This document shows, piece by piece, positions 1-8,342 of a DNA stretch of 51,705 nucleotides. How positions within the stretch are numbered: position 1 is the stretch's first letter; every line of letters starts with the position of its first letter. The stretch is taken from the NCBI GenBank assembly GCA_020025775.1, contig JAHHRN010000009.1:1-51705 (forward strand), written 5' to 3'. The DNA comes from Acutalibacter sp. GTDB lineage: Bacteria > Bacillota > Clostridia > Oscillospirales > Acutalibacteraceae. Under the pieces are notes generated by a model, which searched no databases, was not told the DNA's origin, and worked only from the letters and a program-made list of their open reading frames with translations. A program made the translations under genes and the position numbers.

Positions 1-10
1 CATTATTGAT

Positions 11-54
11 AGAAAAAGAGCTAACTGGTTTTGTTAAACCGGTTAGCTCTTTTT
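11..54 (-). terminator. Rho-independent terminator after the 55-906 gene
   Basis: Long inverted repeat with arms AGAGCTAACTGGTTT-like and AAACCGGTTAGCTCT around a four-base loop, flanked by A and T runs on opposite sides. It can terminate transcription from either strand and lies directly after the stop codon of the minus-strand gene. Confidence 0.85.
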
Positions 55-906
55 TTATTTTATCGTATTAATTTTAATATGAGGATTACTTTTCAAAACA
101 TCCAAAGCTTCTTGCAGTTCTTTGATAGGTAAAGGCTGCAAAGAGCTACCGACAAGTTGATTGCGTGTTTTTGTTTTAAATATAACAGGGACACGAACAT
201 TATGTTTTTTACAAAATTCTCCATATATATTGATGCCGGAAACGATATCCTGAGCAAAGTGACGAAAGAAGTCAATATAAAAGGCAAATATCATTGAGCT
301 CATTTCATCAACAAATGCTGTCAAATCTATTTGATCATCCAGTTTTTCGATGTCAGCTCTTGAATGTTTCCAGTTGTCAAATTGTAGTAAATGTTCTTTA
401 CTACAAATAATTTTGTAACCGTCTTCGATAGATGCATGAAATATAGAATACGGAAACTCACAGTGAACTATATAATTTCGGAAATTAACCCAGAAACGAT
501 ATTCCATAGCGCCATCATAAAAAGAGTGCTGTAAATCCTTGAATTGTTCTAAATCCTCGCTGTGTGCGCATTTTTTTAAGATTCGAGTTTCCATATCGAT
601 ATACGTCTTGATAGACGATGCATAATTTAAAACACTCTTGTTTGCGAGCGTTATTAACCGTACAGGAGCAACGTTCTGCTTTCGTAGCTCTTGTAGATTT
701 TTAGGCATCATAAAACATTTGAAGCTTTCTCCATTTTCAACGACGATGTCTTTTATTTGTGTAATGCTGTTGTAAATGCCACAAATTGCAAAAGCTGAGT
801 TGAGCTGTTCCAGTTCATCCTGAGCTATTTCATCTTTAATAGTAAGTGTAATATCAGTGCTTTCGGGATGATAGGTTTCGGCAACATATAAATATAGATC
901 TTCCAT
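55..906 (-). CDS. Unassigned protein with HEPN-like RNxxxH motif
   Basis: A 283-residue soluble protein that I cannot assign to a named family. An upstream in-frame GTG (913-915) overlaps the ribosome binding site AGAGGTG, so the ATG at 906 is the better start. About midway, at residues 143-148, it carries R-N-Y-I-V-H, which fits the Rx4-6H signature of HEPN-fold ribonucleases. The surrounding region is predicted helical and rich in aromatic residues. No signal peptide or membrane segment is visible. The gene is visibly more AT-rich than the genes after position 1,172 and sits next to a short remnant-like ORF, suggesting acquired DNA. Toxin or defence function is inference from the motif only; it could equally be an unrelated helical protein. 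Confidence 0.7.
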   Translation of the reverse strand: MEDLYLYVAETYHPESTDITLTIKDEIAQDELEQLNSAFAICGIYNSITQIKDIVVENGESFKCFMMPKNLQELRKQNVAPVRLITLANKSVLNYASSIKTYIDMETRILKKCAHSEDLEQFKDLQHSFYDGAMEYRFWVNFRNYIVHCEFPYSIFHASIEDGYKIICSKEHLLQFDNWKHSRADIEKLDDQIDLTAFVDEMSSMIFAFYIDFFRHFAQDIVSGINIYGEFCKKHNVRVPVIFKTKTRNQLVGSSLQPLPIKELQEALDVLKSNPHIKINTIK

Positions 907-967
907 TAAATCCACCTCTTATCTAAATGAAAAATTTGAGAAAAGACGTTCTGCTGTTTTATGAAGA

Positions 968-1150
968 TTATTTATATGATTCGTTATTTGTCAGCATATC
1001 ACTCAATCCCTGAGACATGACCTTTACCCACTTCTTTGTGGCGTCAAACTCCGAGTAGTGATACCGCCAGTTATCATACTCCTTCCGGCTAATCTCGTCA
1101 GCTTCCTGTTTGGCGGCATACTCCTGCCATGCACAGAGCACCCGGTGCAA
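968..1150 (-). pseudogene. Short remnant-like ORF, possibly from a mobile element
   Basis: Sixty codons from a TTG to TAA, with no convincing ribosome binding site. The central sequence (RKEYDNWRYHY, then KKWVKVMSQGLSDML) resembles a short conserved segment I associate with mobile-element ORFs in Clostridia; this is memory, not a search. The frame is open upstream back to the TAA stop of the flavoprotein gene at 1172-1174, so the two are in the same frame separated only by that stop. I read it as a truncated 3' fragment joined to the flavoprotein locus by an insertion or deletion. It could also be a genuine small protein. Confidence 0.4.
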
Positions 1151-1171
1151 AACGTCTTGGGGGCTTTTCGT

Positions 1172-2770
1172 TTATACAAACCTTGCCGTAATTTCTCCAT
1201 CCACCTTTTCCACGCAAATGGGTTTTGCGAGGGTGGGATTTTCGGTGGGGTAATCGGTTCTGTAGTGAGAGCCGCGGCTTTCGGTTCGAAGGCTTGCGGC
1301 TTTTAAAATGGCTTCTGCCGTTTCGAGCTGGCAGAGGAAGCGTTTTGCTGCGGTAATTTCGGAAACGTCTACGGTTTCCTTTAAAGACATTTCGTTTCGC
1401 AAGGCTTTCACGGTTTCGAGTGCTGTTTTCAGCCCCTCGCCGCTTCTCTCGACCATGGCATATTGCATCATGCAGTTTTGTAATTTTTGAAAGAGAACTT
1501 CGGTTTCGTTCGCCCCCATGGCGCTAAACTCGATTTCTTCGGGCGGTGCTCCTGCCGTTTTTACAGCCTTTGCCGCGGAAAACCCTGCTTTGCCGCCGAA
1601 TACCAAGCCGTTGGCAGTGGAAAGTCCGCCGATGCGGTCCGCACCGTGCATACCGCCGGTGACCTCGCCTGCCGCAAAGAGACCCTCTACCCCGGTTGCA
1701 GCATCGGGCTGAATCCAAACGCCACCATTCGCTGCGTGTGCAAACAGGGCAACCTGTATGCTATCGTTCATGGTAAGTCCTTTTGCCGCCTGTAACCAGT
1801 CAAAATAGGTTTTGACGAACTCGGGCGGGTTCTGCTTCATCTCGGCAGAGTATCGTGCCGTTACGCCCTCCGGATGTTCTAACGAAGCGCGATAAATCGC
1901 TAAATCCACCGCCTTAGAAGCCAGCCTTGAAGTAAATGGTCCATGCGTAGAACGCAGTTCTAACAGAGCTTGTTCCTCTGTATTTAAAAGCGGTGTACCG
2001 TCGGGCTTTATGAACTCCGTAAAATGATAGACCTTTTCGTTGAACACGGTTTGATACGCCGGAGCAAGATAGCCGAGCATCACCTGCATAAATTCCATAT
2101 TCAGAAGCCGACAGCCCGCATCCAGAGCCAAACCCTGCCCCATGCCAGCAACATCGTTTGTGCATAAATGCCGTGCAAATAAGCTGCCGTAGCCCCCGGA
2201 TGCAAGTACTAAAGCTTTACAGCCGACATAGAGAAGCTCTTTTTTATTCGAGAGCACCGCACCGCAAACGCGCCCCTCTTTTTTCACAAGCTCCACGGCT
2301 TCAAAGCCCTCGAAAATTTGCGTCTTATTTTGTTCAAGCTCCTGTGAGAAAATTTCGCGTGCGCTGTCAAATTCTATACCGTTCCAGTCTCTGTGTTTAC
2401 GGTCAAAGCATGGAATAAATTCCTTTTGGTCGCCGCTATTCGCACGACGTAGTTTCACGCCCTTACAGCGCACCTTTTCAATCGCCGGCGCAATGCCCTG
2501 CACAAAAGCTTCTACCAAATTCTCCTGTGCCATGCCACAGCCTACAGTTTTTATGGAATCCGCTAAATCCGCTTCGTCCGACGCATCGGCAGGACCGATG
2601 AGTCCAAGTCCCCACGTACCGGGATAAAAGCTCGAGCCAGAAAATAACTTTCCCTTGCACGCCATTGCCACGCTTGCCCCGTTTTCTGCCGCCGCAAGTG
2701 TCGCCGAAATACCGGCAATGCCCGAGCCGAGCACCAAAACATCATAAGTTGAATGAATTTTTAAACGCAT
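1172..2770 (-). CDS. FAD-dependent oxidoreductase, fumarate reductase/L-aspartate oxidase-like
   Basis: A 532-residue flavoprotein of the fumarate reductase/succinate dehydrogenase flavoprotein and NadB superfamily. The N-terminal Rossmann motif GSGIAGISATLAAAENGA binds FAD. A late AAGEVTGGMHGADRIGG motif is the conserved second FAD-contact and active-site region (family HGxNRLGG). The start at 2770 is fixed by GGAGGAAAGCT-ATG; an upstream in-frame extension would run into the promoter. Promoter TTGCAA-17-TATACT lies at 2801-2829. No iron-sulfur or membrane-anchor subunit gene is adjacent, so it is not part of a recognisable complex II here. No nadA or nadC is nearby either, so L-aspartate oxidase cannot be claimed. 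The substrate is unknown; a soluble dicarboxylate or enoate reductase/oxidase role is plausible. Confidence 0.85.
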   Translation of the reverse strand: MRLKIHSTYDVLVLGSGIAGISATLAAAENGASVAMACKGKLFSGSSFYPGTWGLGLIGPADASDEADLADSIKTVGCGMAQENLVEAFVQGIAPAIEKVRCKGVKLRRANSGDQKEFIPCFDRKHRDWNGIEFDSAREIFSQELEQNKTQIFEGFEAVELVKKEGRVCGAVLSNKKELLYVGCKALVLASGGYGSLFARHLCTNDVAGMGQGLALDAGCRLLNMEFMQVMLGYLAPAYQTVFNEKVYHFTEFIKPDGTPLLNTEEQALLELRSTHGPFTSRLASKAVDLAIYRASLEHPEGVTARYSAEMKQNPPEFVKTYFDWLQAAKGLTMNDSIQVALFAHAANGGVWIQPDAATGVEGLFAAGEVTGGMHGADRIGGLSTANGLVFGGKAGFSAAKAVKTAGAPPEEIEFSAMGANETEVLFQKLQNCMMQYAMVERSGEGLKTALETVKALRNEMSLKETVDVSEITAAKRFLCQLETAEAILKAASLRTESRGSHYRTDYPTENPTLAKPICVEKVDGEITARFV

Positions 2771-2800
2771 AGCTTTCCTCCACGGATTTTCATCATTTTT

Positions 2801-2829
2801 AGTATAGCAAATCTTTCTTGGGATTGCAA
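2801..2829 (-). promoter_or_regulatory. Promoter of the FAD oxidoreductase gene
   Basis: On the minus strand, -35 TTGCAA (2824-2829), a 17-nt spacer and -10 TATACT (2801-2806). It lies between the terminator of the upstream MATE gene and the flavoprotein start, so the flavoprotein is probably transcribed alone. Confidence 0.7.
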
Positions 2830-2862
2830 ATAAAAACACCGCCATCCATATTCGGACAGCGG
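2830..2862 (-). terminator. Terminator after first MATE gene
   Basis: On the minus strand a nine-pair stem (CCGCTGTCC/GGATGGCGG, two wobble pairs) with a six-base loop is followed by TGTTTTTATTT. It separates the MATE gene from the flavoprotein gene. Confidence 0.75.
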
Positions 2863-2869
2863 CAGAAGT

Positions 2870-4231
2870 TTAGGCAAATTTAGAAAGCTTTTCTTTATAA
2901 ATTTTATGCTTTAAGCAGAGAGAAATTACAACGGAAACGCCCTCAGCAATCGGGAAGGCAAGCCAAACGGCAGAGAGTCCGCCGAATTTTGCGCAGATGT
3001 AAGCCACCGGCAAAAGCACAACCAGCTGTCTTGCCACGGCAACAATCAAGCTGTAAACGCCGTTGCCAAGTGCTTGGAACAGTGCACTGCAAACGACCAC
3101 CACAGCGGCAAAAGGAAAGCTGAGGCTTATAAGGCGCATCGCCGGAATGCCAAGAGAAAGCATCTGATCGGAAGCACCGAAGATTTTGAGGAGGAACGCC
3201 GGCACGGCGTGGAAGAGAATCAAACCGATACTCGTAATGGTAATCGCCACCGCAAGTGCCATTTTAAAGGTATCTTGAATTCGTTTCTTTTGCTCTGCGC
3301 CGTAGTTATAGGCAATAATCGGCACCATGCCGTTGGAAAGGCCGAAAATCGGCATAAAGAAGAAGCTTTGAAGCTTGAAGCAAGCGCCAAATACAGCCGC
3401 GGCAGTCGAGGAAAACATGAGCAAAATCTTGTTGATACCGAAGGTCATCACAGAGCCCACAGACTGCATGATAATTGCCGGCACGCCAACCGCATAGATT
3501 TTAGAAATCGTCTGCTGAGACGGCTTAAAGTGGCGCAGGCTAAAGTTGATTTCTTTATTCTTTTTACAGTTAAAGAAAAGCGCAATAAGGAAGGCAACGG
3601 TTTGACCCGTCACGGTCGCAAGAGCCGCACCGGCAACCTCGAGACGCGGTAGACCGCAAAGGCCGAAAATCAAAATCGGGTCTAAAATAATATTGATCAC
3701 CGCCCCTGTTGCCTGCGCAATCATGCTGTAGAACGTTTTGCCCGTGGACTGCAAAAGACGCTCAAAGGTAATTTGCAAAATGATAGCGAACGAGAAAAAG
3801 GAAATAATAAACATATACTGCGAGCCGTAACGGATAATCACGGCATCGTCGGTCTGCATGGTAAAGAATATATGGGAAAGCGCTGTACCGAGCACCGTAA
3901 AAATACCGGCAGTCACAAGGGCGAGGAACACACCGTTTTTGGCAACCTCATTTGCCTTTTCGGGCTTCTTTTCGCCGAGATAGCGCGAAAGCAAGGCGTT
4001 AATACCAACGCCCGTACCGGCGGCAAGCGAAATAATGATATTCTGCACGGGGAACACAAGTGAAACCGCAGTAAACGCCGCTTCACTGATGCGCGCCACG
4101 AACATGCTGTCAATCACGTTATAAAGTGCCTGCACGAGCATGGAAATCGCAATCGGCAAGGACATAGAAATCAACAGCTTCGGAATGGGCATTGTGCCCA
4201 TTTTATTTTCTTGAATCGGTGTAGAAGACAT
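2870..4231 (-). CDS. MATE family efflux transporter (copy 1)
   Basis: A 453-residue polytopic membrane protein of the multidrug and toxic compound extrusion family, with about 12 hydrophobic segments in two homologous halves. The N-terminus has the typical IPKLLISMSLPIAISMLVQ stretch followed by YNVIDSMFVARISEAAFTAV, matching the family LYNxxDxxFVG-type opening. The length is normal for MATE/NorM-like proteins, which export cationic drugs or metabolites using sodium or proton gradients. The start is supported by GGGAG upstream and by a promoter with a perfect TATAAT box (4281-4309). It is divergent from a second MATE gene at 4391. Substrate cannot be predicted. Confidence 0.92.
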   Translation of the reverse strand: MSSTPIQENKMGTMPIPKLLISMSLPIAISMLVQALYNVIDSMFVARISEAAFTAVSLVFPVQNIIISLAAGTGVGINALLSRYLGEKKPEKANEVAKNGVFLALVTAGIFTVLGTALSHIFFTMQTDDAVIIRYGSQYMFIISFFSFAIILQITFERLLQSTGKTFYSMIAQATGAVINIILDPILIFGLCGLPRLEVAGAALATVTGQTVAFLIALFFNCKKNKEINFSLRHFKPSQQTISKIYAVGVPAIIMQSVGSVMTFGINKILLMFSSTAAAVFGACFKLQSFFFMPIFGLSNGMVPIIAYNYGAEQKKRIQDTFKMALAVAITITSIGLILFHAVPAFLLKIFGASDQMLSLGIPAMRLISLSFPFAAVVVVCSALFQALGNGVYSLIVAVARQLVVLLPVAYICAKFGGLSAVWLAFPIAEGVSVVISLCLKHKIYKEKLSKFA

Positions 4232-4280
4232 CCAAAGACTCCCTATTTATTTAAAATAACTGTTTCCATAATATTGCATG

Positions 4281-4309
4281 ATTATACCATAAATCGACAT
4301 GAATAGCAA
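4281..4309 (-). promoter_or_regulatory. Promoter of MATE copy 1
   Basis: Minus strand -35 TTGCTA (4304-4309), 17-nt spacer, -10 TATAAT (4281-4286). It forms a divergent pair with the plus-strand promoter at 4329-4357, leaving only about 20 bases between the two -35 elements. Confidence 0.8.
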
Positions 4310-4328
4310 GAAACGGGCGGCTTTCGCG

Positions 4329-4357
4329 TTGACAAACGGGTAAAAAAAGATTAAAAT
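4329..4357 (+). promoter_or_regulatory. Promoter of MATE copy 2
   Basis: TTGACA (4329-4334), 17-nt spacer, TAAAAT (4352-4357), about 30 bases before the ATG at 4391. A regulator binding between the divergent promoters could control both exporters; no clear operator is seen. Confidence 0.8.
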
Positions 4358-4390
4358 TATAAGGTTAAAGAGACGAATGGAGGTAACGCG

Positions 4391-5746
4391 ATGAAAGCCG
4401 AAAAACAACTCATGACCCGTGGCAACATACCGCAAATTTTACTGCGATTTGCTTTTCCCCTATTTTTGGGCGGCATGTTTCAGCAGCTTTATAACACGGT
4501 GGATTCCTGGGTTGTCGGGCAATATTGCGGTGATTTAGCCCTTGCCGCGGTTTCCTCTTCGGGCAGTCTCTGCTTTTTACTCATCGGCTTTTGCCAAGGC
4601 GTATTCCTTGGCGGCGGTGTCGTTATTTCGAGTCGCTTCGGCGCACAGGATCAAAAGGGCGTAGAAAAATCCGTGCACACCATGGTCGCTTTTGCGCTGG
4701 TCATGGGTATTTTTCTTTCCGTGTTCGGCATGCTGTTGACCCCTGCAATTTTGCGTTTAATGGGCACACCAGAAAACGTTATGCCCGAAAGCGTGCGCTA
4801 TTTCCGCATTTACTGTGCCGGACTTTTGGCACTAGTGCTTTATAACACGGCAGTGGGTATTTTTCAGTCCCTCGGAGACAGCCGCCGACCGCTTTATTAC
4901 TTGATTATCGCTTCCGCAACCAACGTTGTGCTCGACTTCTTATTCGTCGCCGGCTTTGACTGGGGTGTAAGCGGTGCCGCACTGGCTACAGTGCTCGGTC
5001 AGCTTTTAAGTGCAATCCTCGCTTTTGCGCATTTAATGAGCGGCAAATTCCTTGTAAAATTAGAGCTTAAAAAGCTTCGTCCCGATATGAACATTCTCAA
5101 AAAGGTTTTGCGCTTTGGTCTGCCGGGCGGTATTCAAAACAGCGTGATTGCGATTGCGAATGTTGTGGTGCAGAGCCATATCAATGCGTTTGGTGACGCC
5201 GCCATGGCAGGCTGCGGCAGTTATTCGAGAATCGAAGGCTTCGTTTTCTTACCCATTACCAGTATCACCATGGCGATTACCACCTTCATCGGGCAAAACC
5301 TCGGTGCAGGTAATTTGGAACGTGCAAAAAAAGGCGGCAGAATCGGTACCTTAATGACCGTTGCCACGTCGGAAACCATCGGCGTTCTCTTCTTCCTTTT
5401 TGCGCCCCAGCTCATCGGTATTTTCAGCAAAACGCCGGAGGTTTTAGCCTACGGTATTCGACAAGCGCAGGTGGAAACACTCTTTTACTTCCTGCTCGGC
5501 TATTCCCACGGCTGTGCGGCAGTTCTGCGCGGCACGGGTCGTTCGATGACGCCAATGCTCGTTATGCTTTCGGTTTGGTGCGTATTCCGTATCCTCTATA
5601 TTTCGATTTTGGTGCATTTCATCCCCGACATTACCGTGCTATTCACCGCGTACCCTGTGACATGGGCAATCAGCTCCGTCTGCCTGCTCATTGCGGTTAA
5701 GAAAATCAAGTGGTCGGACAATCGTTTGGGAGACGAAAAGGCTTAA
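4391..5746 (+). CDS. MATE family efflux transporter (copy 2)
   Basis: A 451-residue membrane protein with about 12 predicted transmembrane segments. The N-terminal LRFAFPLFLGGMFQQLYNTV-type sequence followed by DSWVVGQYCG is a classic MATE signature. The start follows GGAGG with eight bases spacing. It is divergent from MATE copy 1 and is only distantly similar to it, so this is not a recent duplication; it more resembles copy 3 at 6238, which has FQQLYNIADSFVAGKF at the same place. Predicted role is ion-coupled export of small organic cations or metabolites across the cytoplasmic membrane. Substrate unknown. Confidence 0.92.
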   Translation: MKAEKQLMTRGNIPQILLRFAFPLFLGGMFQQLYNTVDSWVVGQYCGDLALAAVSSSGSLCFLLIGFCQGVFLGGGVVISSRFGAQDQKGVEKSVHTMVAFALVMGIFLSVFGMLLTPAILRLMGTPENVMPESVRYFRIYCAGLLALVLYNTAVGIFQSLGDSRRPLYYLIIASATNVVLDFLFVAGFDWGVSGAALATVLGQLLSAILAFAHLMSGKFLVKLELKKLRPDMNILKKVLRFGLPGGIQNSVIAIANVVVQSHINAFGDAAMAGCGSYSRIEGFVFLPITSITMAITTFIGQNLGAGNLERAKKGGRIGTLMTVATSETIGVLFFLFAPQLIGIFSKTPEVLAYGIRQAQVETLFYFLLGYSHGCAAVLRGTGRSMTPMLVMLSVWCVFRILYISILVHFIPDITVLFTAYPVTWAISSVCLLIAVKKIKWSDNRLGDEKA

Positions 5747-5849
5747 AAGTCCTGCTTTTATAAAAGGAAGATTTTTACAGCACAAAAAGATAGTAATTTA
5801 AAACAGAACATGCTATACTAAGACAAGTTTACTTAGGCGGAGGATTTTT

Positions 5850-6191
5850 ATGTGGCTTTGGAAGCTTTTGGAAACCTATTTTAAACAGACACAGACACAA
5901 GAGACCCCGATTTTTTACGGCAAGGTGATGCACAAAAAAGGCACACATGCGCCGCAAAACAAACGCAAGCGCACAAAAGAAGAAAAGAAGCGGCTGTTAA
6001 ATACCGCGGGCATTTTAGCAGGTGCTTGTATTTTGTCGATTCTGCTCGGCGTTTTAGGCTGTATTTACACGCTCTATGTGCATGACCAGATTTTCGACTG
6101 GGTGGTGTACACTGCCGTTGCGCTCGCTGTGCTCTGCTTGATTTTAGCTCTTGTAGCTTTACTTTTTGTTTTCCTAAAGAAAAAGAAATAA
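5850..6191 (+). CDS. Small membrane protein, two transmembrane segments
   Basis: A 113-residue protein with a good ribosome binding site (GGCGGAGG, seven bases before ATG) and a -10-like TATACT at about 5813. Residues 1-50 are hydrophilic and strongly basic (KNKRKRTKEEKKR). Two hydrophobic helices follow, at roughly 52-75 and 82-108, and the protein ends in four lysines. The positive-inside rule predicts both termini in the cytoplasm. I do not recognise a family. It has its own promoter-like sequence and shares a bidirectional terminator with the convergent MATE gene, so nothing in context assigns a function. Confidence 0.75.
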   Translation: MWLWKLLETYFKQTQTQETPIFYGKVMHKKGTHAPQNKRKRTKEEKKRLLNTAGILAGACILSILLGVLGCIYTLYVHDQIFDWVVYTAVALAVLCLILALVALLFVFLKKKK

Positions 6192-6230
6192 AAAAATAAC
6201 CCTGTCTCTTTTGGAGACAGGGTCTTTTTA
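6191..6230. terminator. Bidirectional terminator between convergent genes
   Basis: Ten-pair stem ACCCTGTCTC/GAGACAGGGT with a short loop, preceded by an A run and followed by CTTTTTA. It serves the plus-strand small membrane protein gene and the minus-strand MATE gene ending at 6238. Confidence 0.85.
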
Positions 6231-6237
6231 TTGGGGT

Positions 6238-7632
6238 TTATTTTGCTGAAGCTGTTTCTTCTGTTAAAACGGCTTCTTCTGTGGATTCCTCATTGTCCTT
6301 GTCGATGTTCTTAGGCAGCTTCATGCCTTTGTAGAAGATAACCGAAACAATCGTTGCAACACACCAACCGATCGGCCAGGAGAGCCAAATACCGGTGACG
6401 CCGAGTGCGGTCTTAGAGAGCACAATGGCAAGTACAACACGAAGAATAAGGTCGGTGAAGGTAGCAGTCATAAACTGTCCCATCTTGCCTGCGCCGCGCA
6501 AAATACCGTCGGCAATCAGCTTGCCGGAGATGATGAAGTAGAACGGTGCAAGAATGCGGAGGAACTGTACGCCGACATCCATTGCCTGACCTGTGGGGCT
6601 GTCAAGGAAGATGTAAATGAGTGCTCTGCCGCCGAAGAAGTAGAGGAGCACAAGGGGTGCACAAATGATGCAAACCATACGCACGCCGGCTTTGAAGCCT
6701 TCCTTGATGCGGTCATATTTGCCTGCACCGAGGTTCTGCGCCGTATAGTTGGAAACGCCGTTGCCGAGCGTTGTAAGAGAGGTAATAACCATGTTGTTGA
6801 GCTTAACCGAAGCCGAATAGCCTGCGATAACTGCGGGGCCGAAGCTGTTGATGACGCTCTGGATGATGATATTACCAACAGAAATGAAGCTCTGCTGTAA
6901 AATACTGGGCACGGCAACAATTGCGATTTGCTTTAAAAGGTGGAAAGAGAAAACCTTAACCTTGCCCGTGGTTTCGATTTTTCTGAAGCGTAAGAGAACG
7001 AAGATAACCGCCAAAATGCAGCTGATACCTTGGCAAAGGAAGGTTGCCCAAGCTACACCGGAAACGCCCATTTTAAAGCCTGCAACGAAGAGAATATCTA
7101 CTGCGATATTGGAAACCGAGGAGCAGGCAAGGAAGATAAACGGGGTTTTGGAATCGCCGAGGGCGGAGAAGATACCCGTTGCTACGTTATAATAGAACAC
7201 GAACGGCAAGCCTAACACATAGATGTCTAAATAAAGCTTGGAGTCTGCAAAAATCTCTTCGGGGGTGTGAATCATAGCGAGCAGGCCGTCTGAGAAGCAG
7301 AAGCCGCAAACCATCAAGATTGCACACAAAACGCCGCTGGCAATGAGGGTGGTATACACCGCTGTTTTCAAATCCTTATAGCGTTTTGCACCGAAAAGCT
7401 GAGATACAATAACCGAACAACCGATGTTGCATCCGAACGCGAATGCAATGAAAATCAAGGTGATTTCGTAGCTGTTGCCGACTGCCGCGAGGGCATCGTT
7501 ACTAATGAATTTACCAGCAACAAAGCTGTCGGCGATGTTGTAAAGCTGCTGAAAGATAACGCTGCCAAAAAGCGGCAAGCAGAACAACCAAAGCACTTTA
7601 CTGGGTTTACCTACGGTTAGGTCTTTATTCAT
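6238..7632 (-). CDS. MATE family efflux transporter (copy 3)
   Basis: A 464-residue MATE exporter with about 12 transmembrane segments and a charged cytoplasmic C-terminal tail (IDKDNEESTEEAVLTEE). The N-terminal FQQLYNIADSFVAGKF motif is typical. Its ATG overlaps the end of the upstream cytidylate-kinase-like gene by eight bases (7625-7632), so translation is probably coupled. The two genes share the perfect-consensus promoter at 8314-8342. It is the third MATE gene within 5 kb. The linked kinase-like protein hints at a nucleoside or nucleotide-related substrate, but that is only context. Confidence 0.92.
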   Translation of the reverse strand: MNKDLTVGKPSKVLWLFCLPLFGSVIFQQLYNIADSFVAGKFISNDALAAVGNSYEITLIFIAFAFGCNIGCSVIVSQLFGAKRYKDLKTAVYTTLIASGVLCAILMVCGFCFSDGLLAMIHTPEEIFADSKLYLDIYVLGLPFVFYYNVATGIFSALGDSKTPFIFLACSSVSNIAVDILFVAGFKMGVSGVAWATFLCQGISCILAVIFVLLRFRKIETTGKVKVFSFHLLKQIAIVAVPSILQQSFISVGNIIIQSVINSFGPAVIAGYSASVKLNNMVITSLTTLGNGVSNYTAQNLGAGKYDRIKEGFKAGVRMVCIICAPLVLLYFFGGRALIYIFLDSPTGQAMDVGVQFLRILAPFYFIISGKLIADGILRGAGKMGQFMTATFTDLILRVVLAIVLSKTALGVTGIWLSWPIGWCVATIVSVIFYKGMKLPKNIDKDNEESTEEAVLTEETASAK

Positions 7633-8263
7633 GAGAGATAGGCCTCTTTTCTTCTTCTAAAAGGAGTGCATTTTTAATAATTTCAACTGCGCCGTCCACG
7701 CCATAGCGGCTAGAGGAGATCATAAGATCATAGCTGGCAGGTGCACCCCACGGGGTGTCAGAGTAAAAGTCAAAGAATTTGCGACGCATTTTATCCATTT
7801 TGAGCATACGTCTGGCGGCCGCCTTCTGCGTTAAATTGTTACGCTTGGCGATACGCTCGATTTTTTCTTCCTCATCTGCATAAAGGAAAACAGAGAGCAC
7901 CGGCACGCCTGCCGCACGAAGAACGGAAGAAGCGCAACGGCCGATGATCACGGCACTGCCCTTTTTCGCAATTTCTAAAACGGTTTTTTGCTGTGCATCA
8001 TATACCAGCTGCTGCTGGGAATAGAATGCTGTGGAAATTGAAGCACTGTCGGCAAAAATATTGCCGCTGGAAAGGGCGGAAAGGTCAATCGGTTTTTCAT
8101 CTTCACGCTCAACCGCGGAAAGAGAAAGCCCGTGTTCTTTGGCCACTTCCTTGAGTAACAGCTTATCGTAGTAGGGAATGCCTAAGCTTTTGGCAAGCTT
8201 TTCGCCGACTTCTCTACCGCCGCTGCCGTATTCTCTACCAATACAGATAATGGTATTTTTCAT
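7625..8263 (-). CDS. Cytidylate kinase-like family protein
   Basis: A 212-residue P-loop protein of the cytidylate-kinase-like family (the CMP-kinase-related group found beside transporters in Firmicutes, distinct from Cmk). The N-terminal strand ICIGREYGSGGREVGEKLA is a P-loop variant, GxxxGSGGxxxG, as in this family. A KRNNLTQKAAARRMLKMDKMRR segment corresponds to the basic LID region. The start is fixed by AAGGAGG before ATG and by the perfect promoter upstream. It overlaps the MATE gene by eight bases. True cytidylate kinase activity is doubtful; the family is mostly uncharacterised. A role in sensing or phosphorylating a small molecule handled by the transporter is inference. Confidence 0.85.
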   Translation of the reverse strand: MKNTIICIGREYGSGGREVGEKLAKSLGIPYYDKLLLKEVAKEHGLSLSAVEREDEKPIDLSALSSGNIFADSASISTAFYSQQQLVYDAQQKTVLEIAKKGSAVIIGRCASSVLRAAGVPVLSVFLYADEEEKIERIAKRNNLTQKAAARRMLKMDKMRRKFFDFYSDTPWGAPASYDLMISSSRYGVDGAVEIIKNALLLEEEKRPISHE

Positions 8264-8313
8264 GATTTTTTCCTCCTTATATTATGCAAAAAACCATTGG
8301 CTTACATTCAAAA

Positions 8314-8342
8314 ATTATACGCTTTTCAATATATCATGTCAA
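8314..8342 (-). promoter_or_regulatory. Perfect-consensus promoter of kinase-like/MATE operon
   Basis: Minus strand TTGACA (8337-8342), exactly 17 nt, TATAAT (8314-8319). The rest of the intergenic stretch 8264-8593 is AT-rich; I see only this promoter and the plus-strand T-box promoter in it. Confidence 0.85.

Noticed and set aside
1172..2770. Flavoprotein as NadB of NAD biosynthesis
   Set aside because: No nadA or nadC nearby and the family motifs do not separate NadB from fumarate-reductase-like proteins; kept as a general call.
3074..3652. 192-codon plus-strand ORF inside MATE copy 1
   Set aside because: Antisense shadow; His/Arg-rich composition, no ribosome binding site, and the opposite strand encodes a complete MATE protein.
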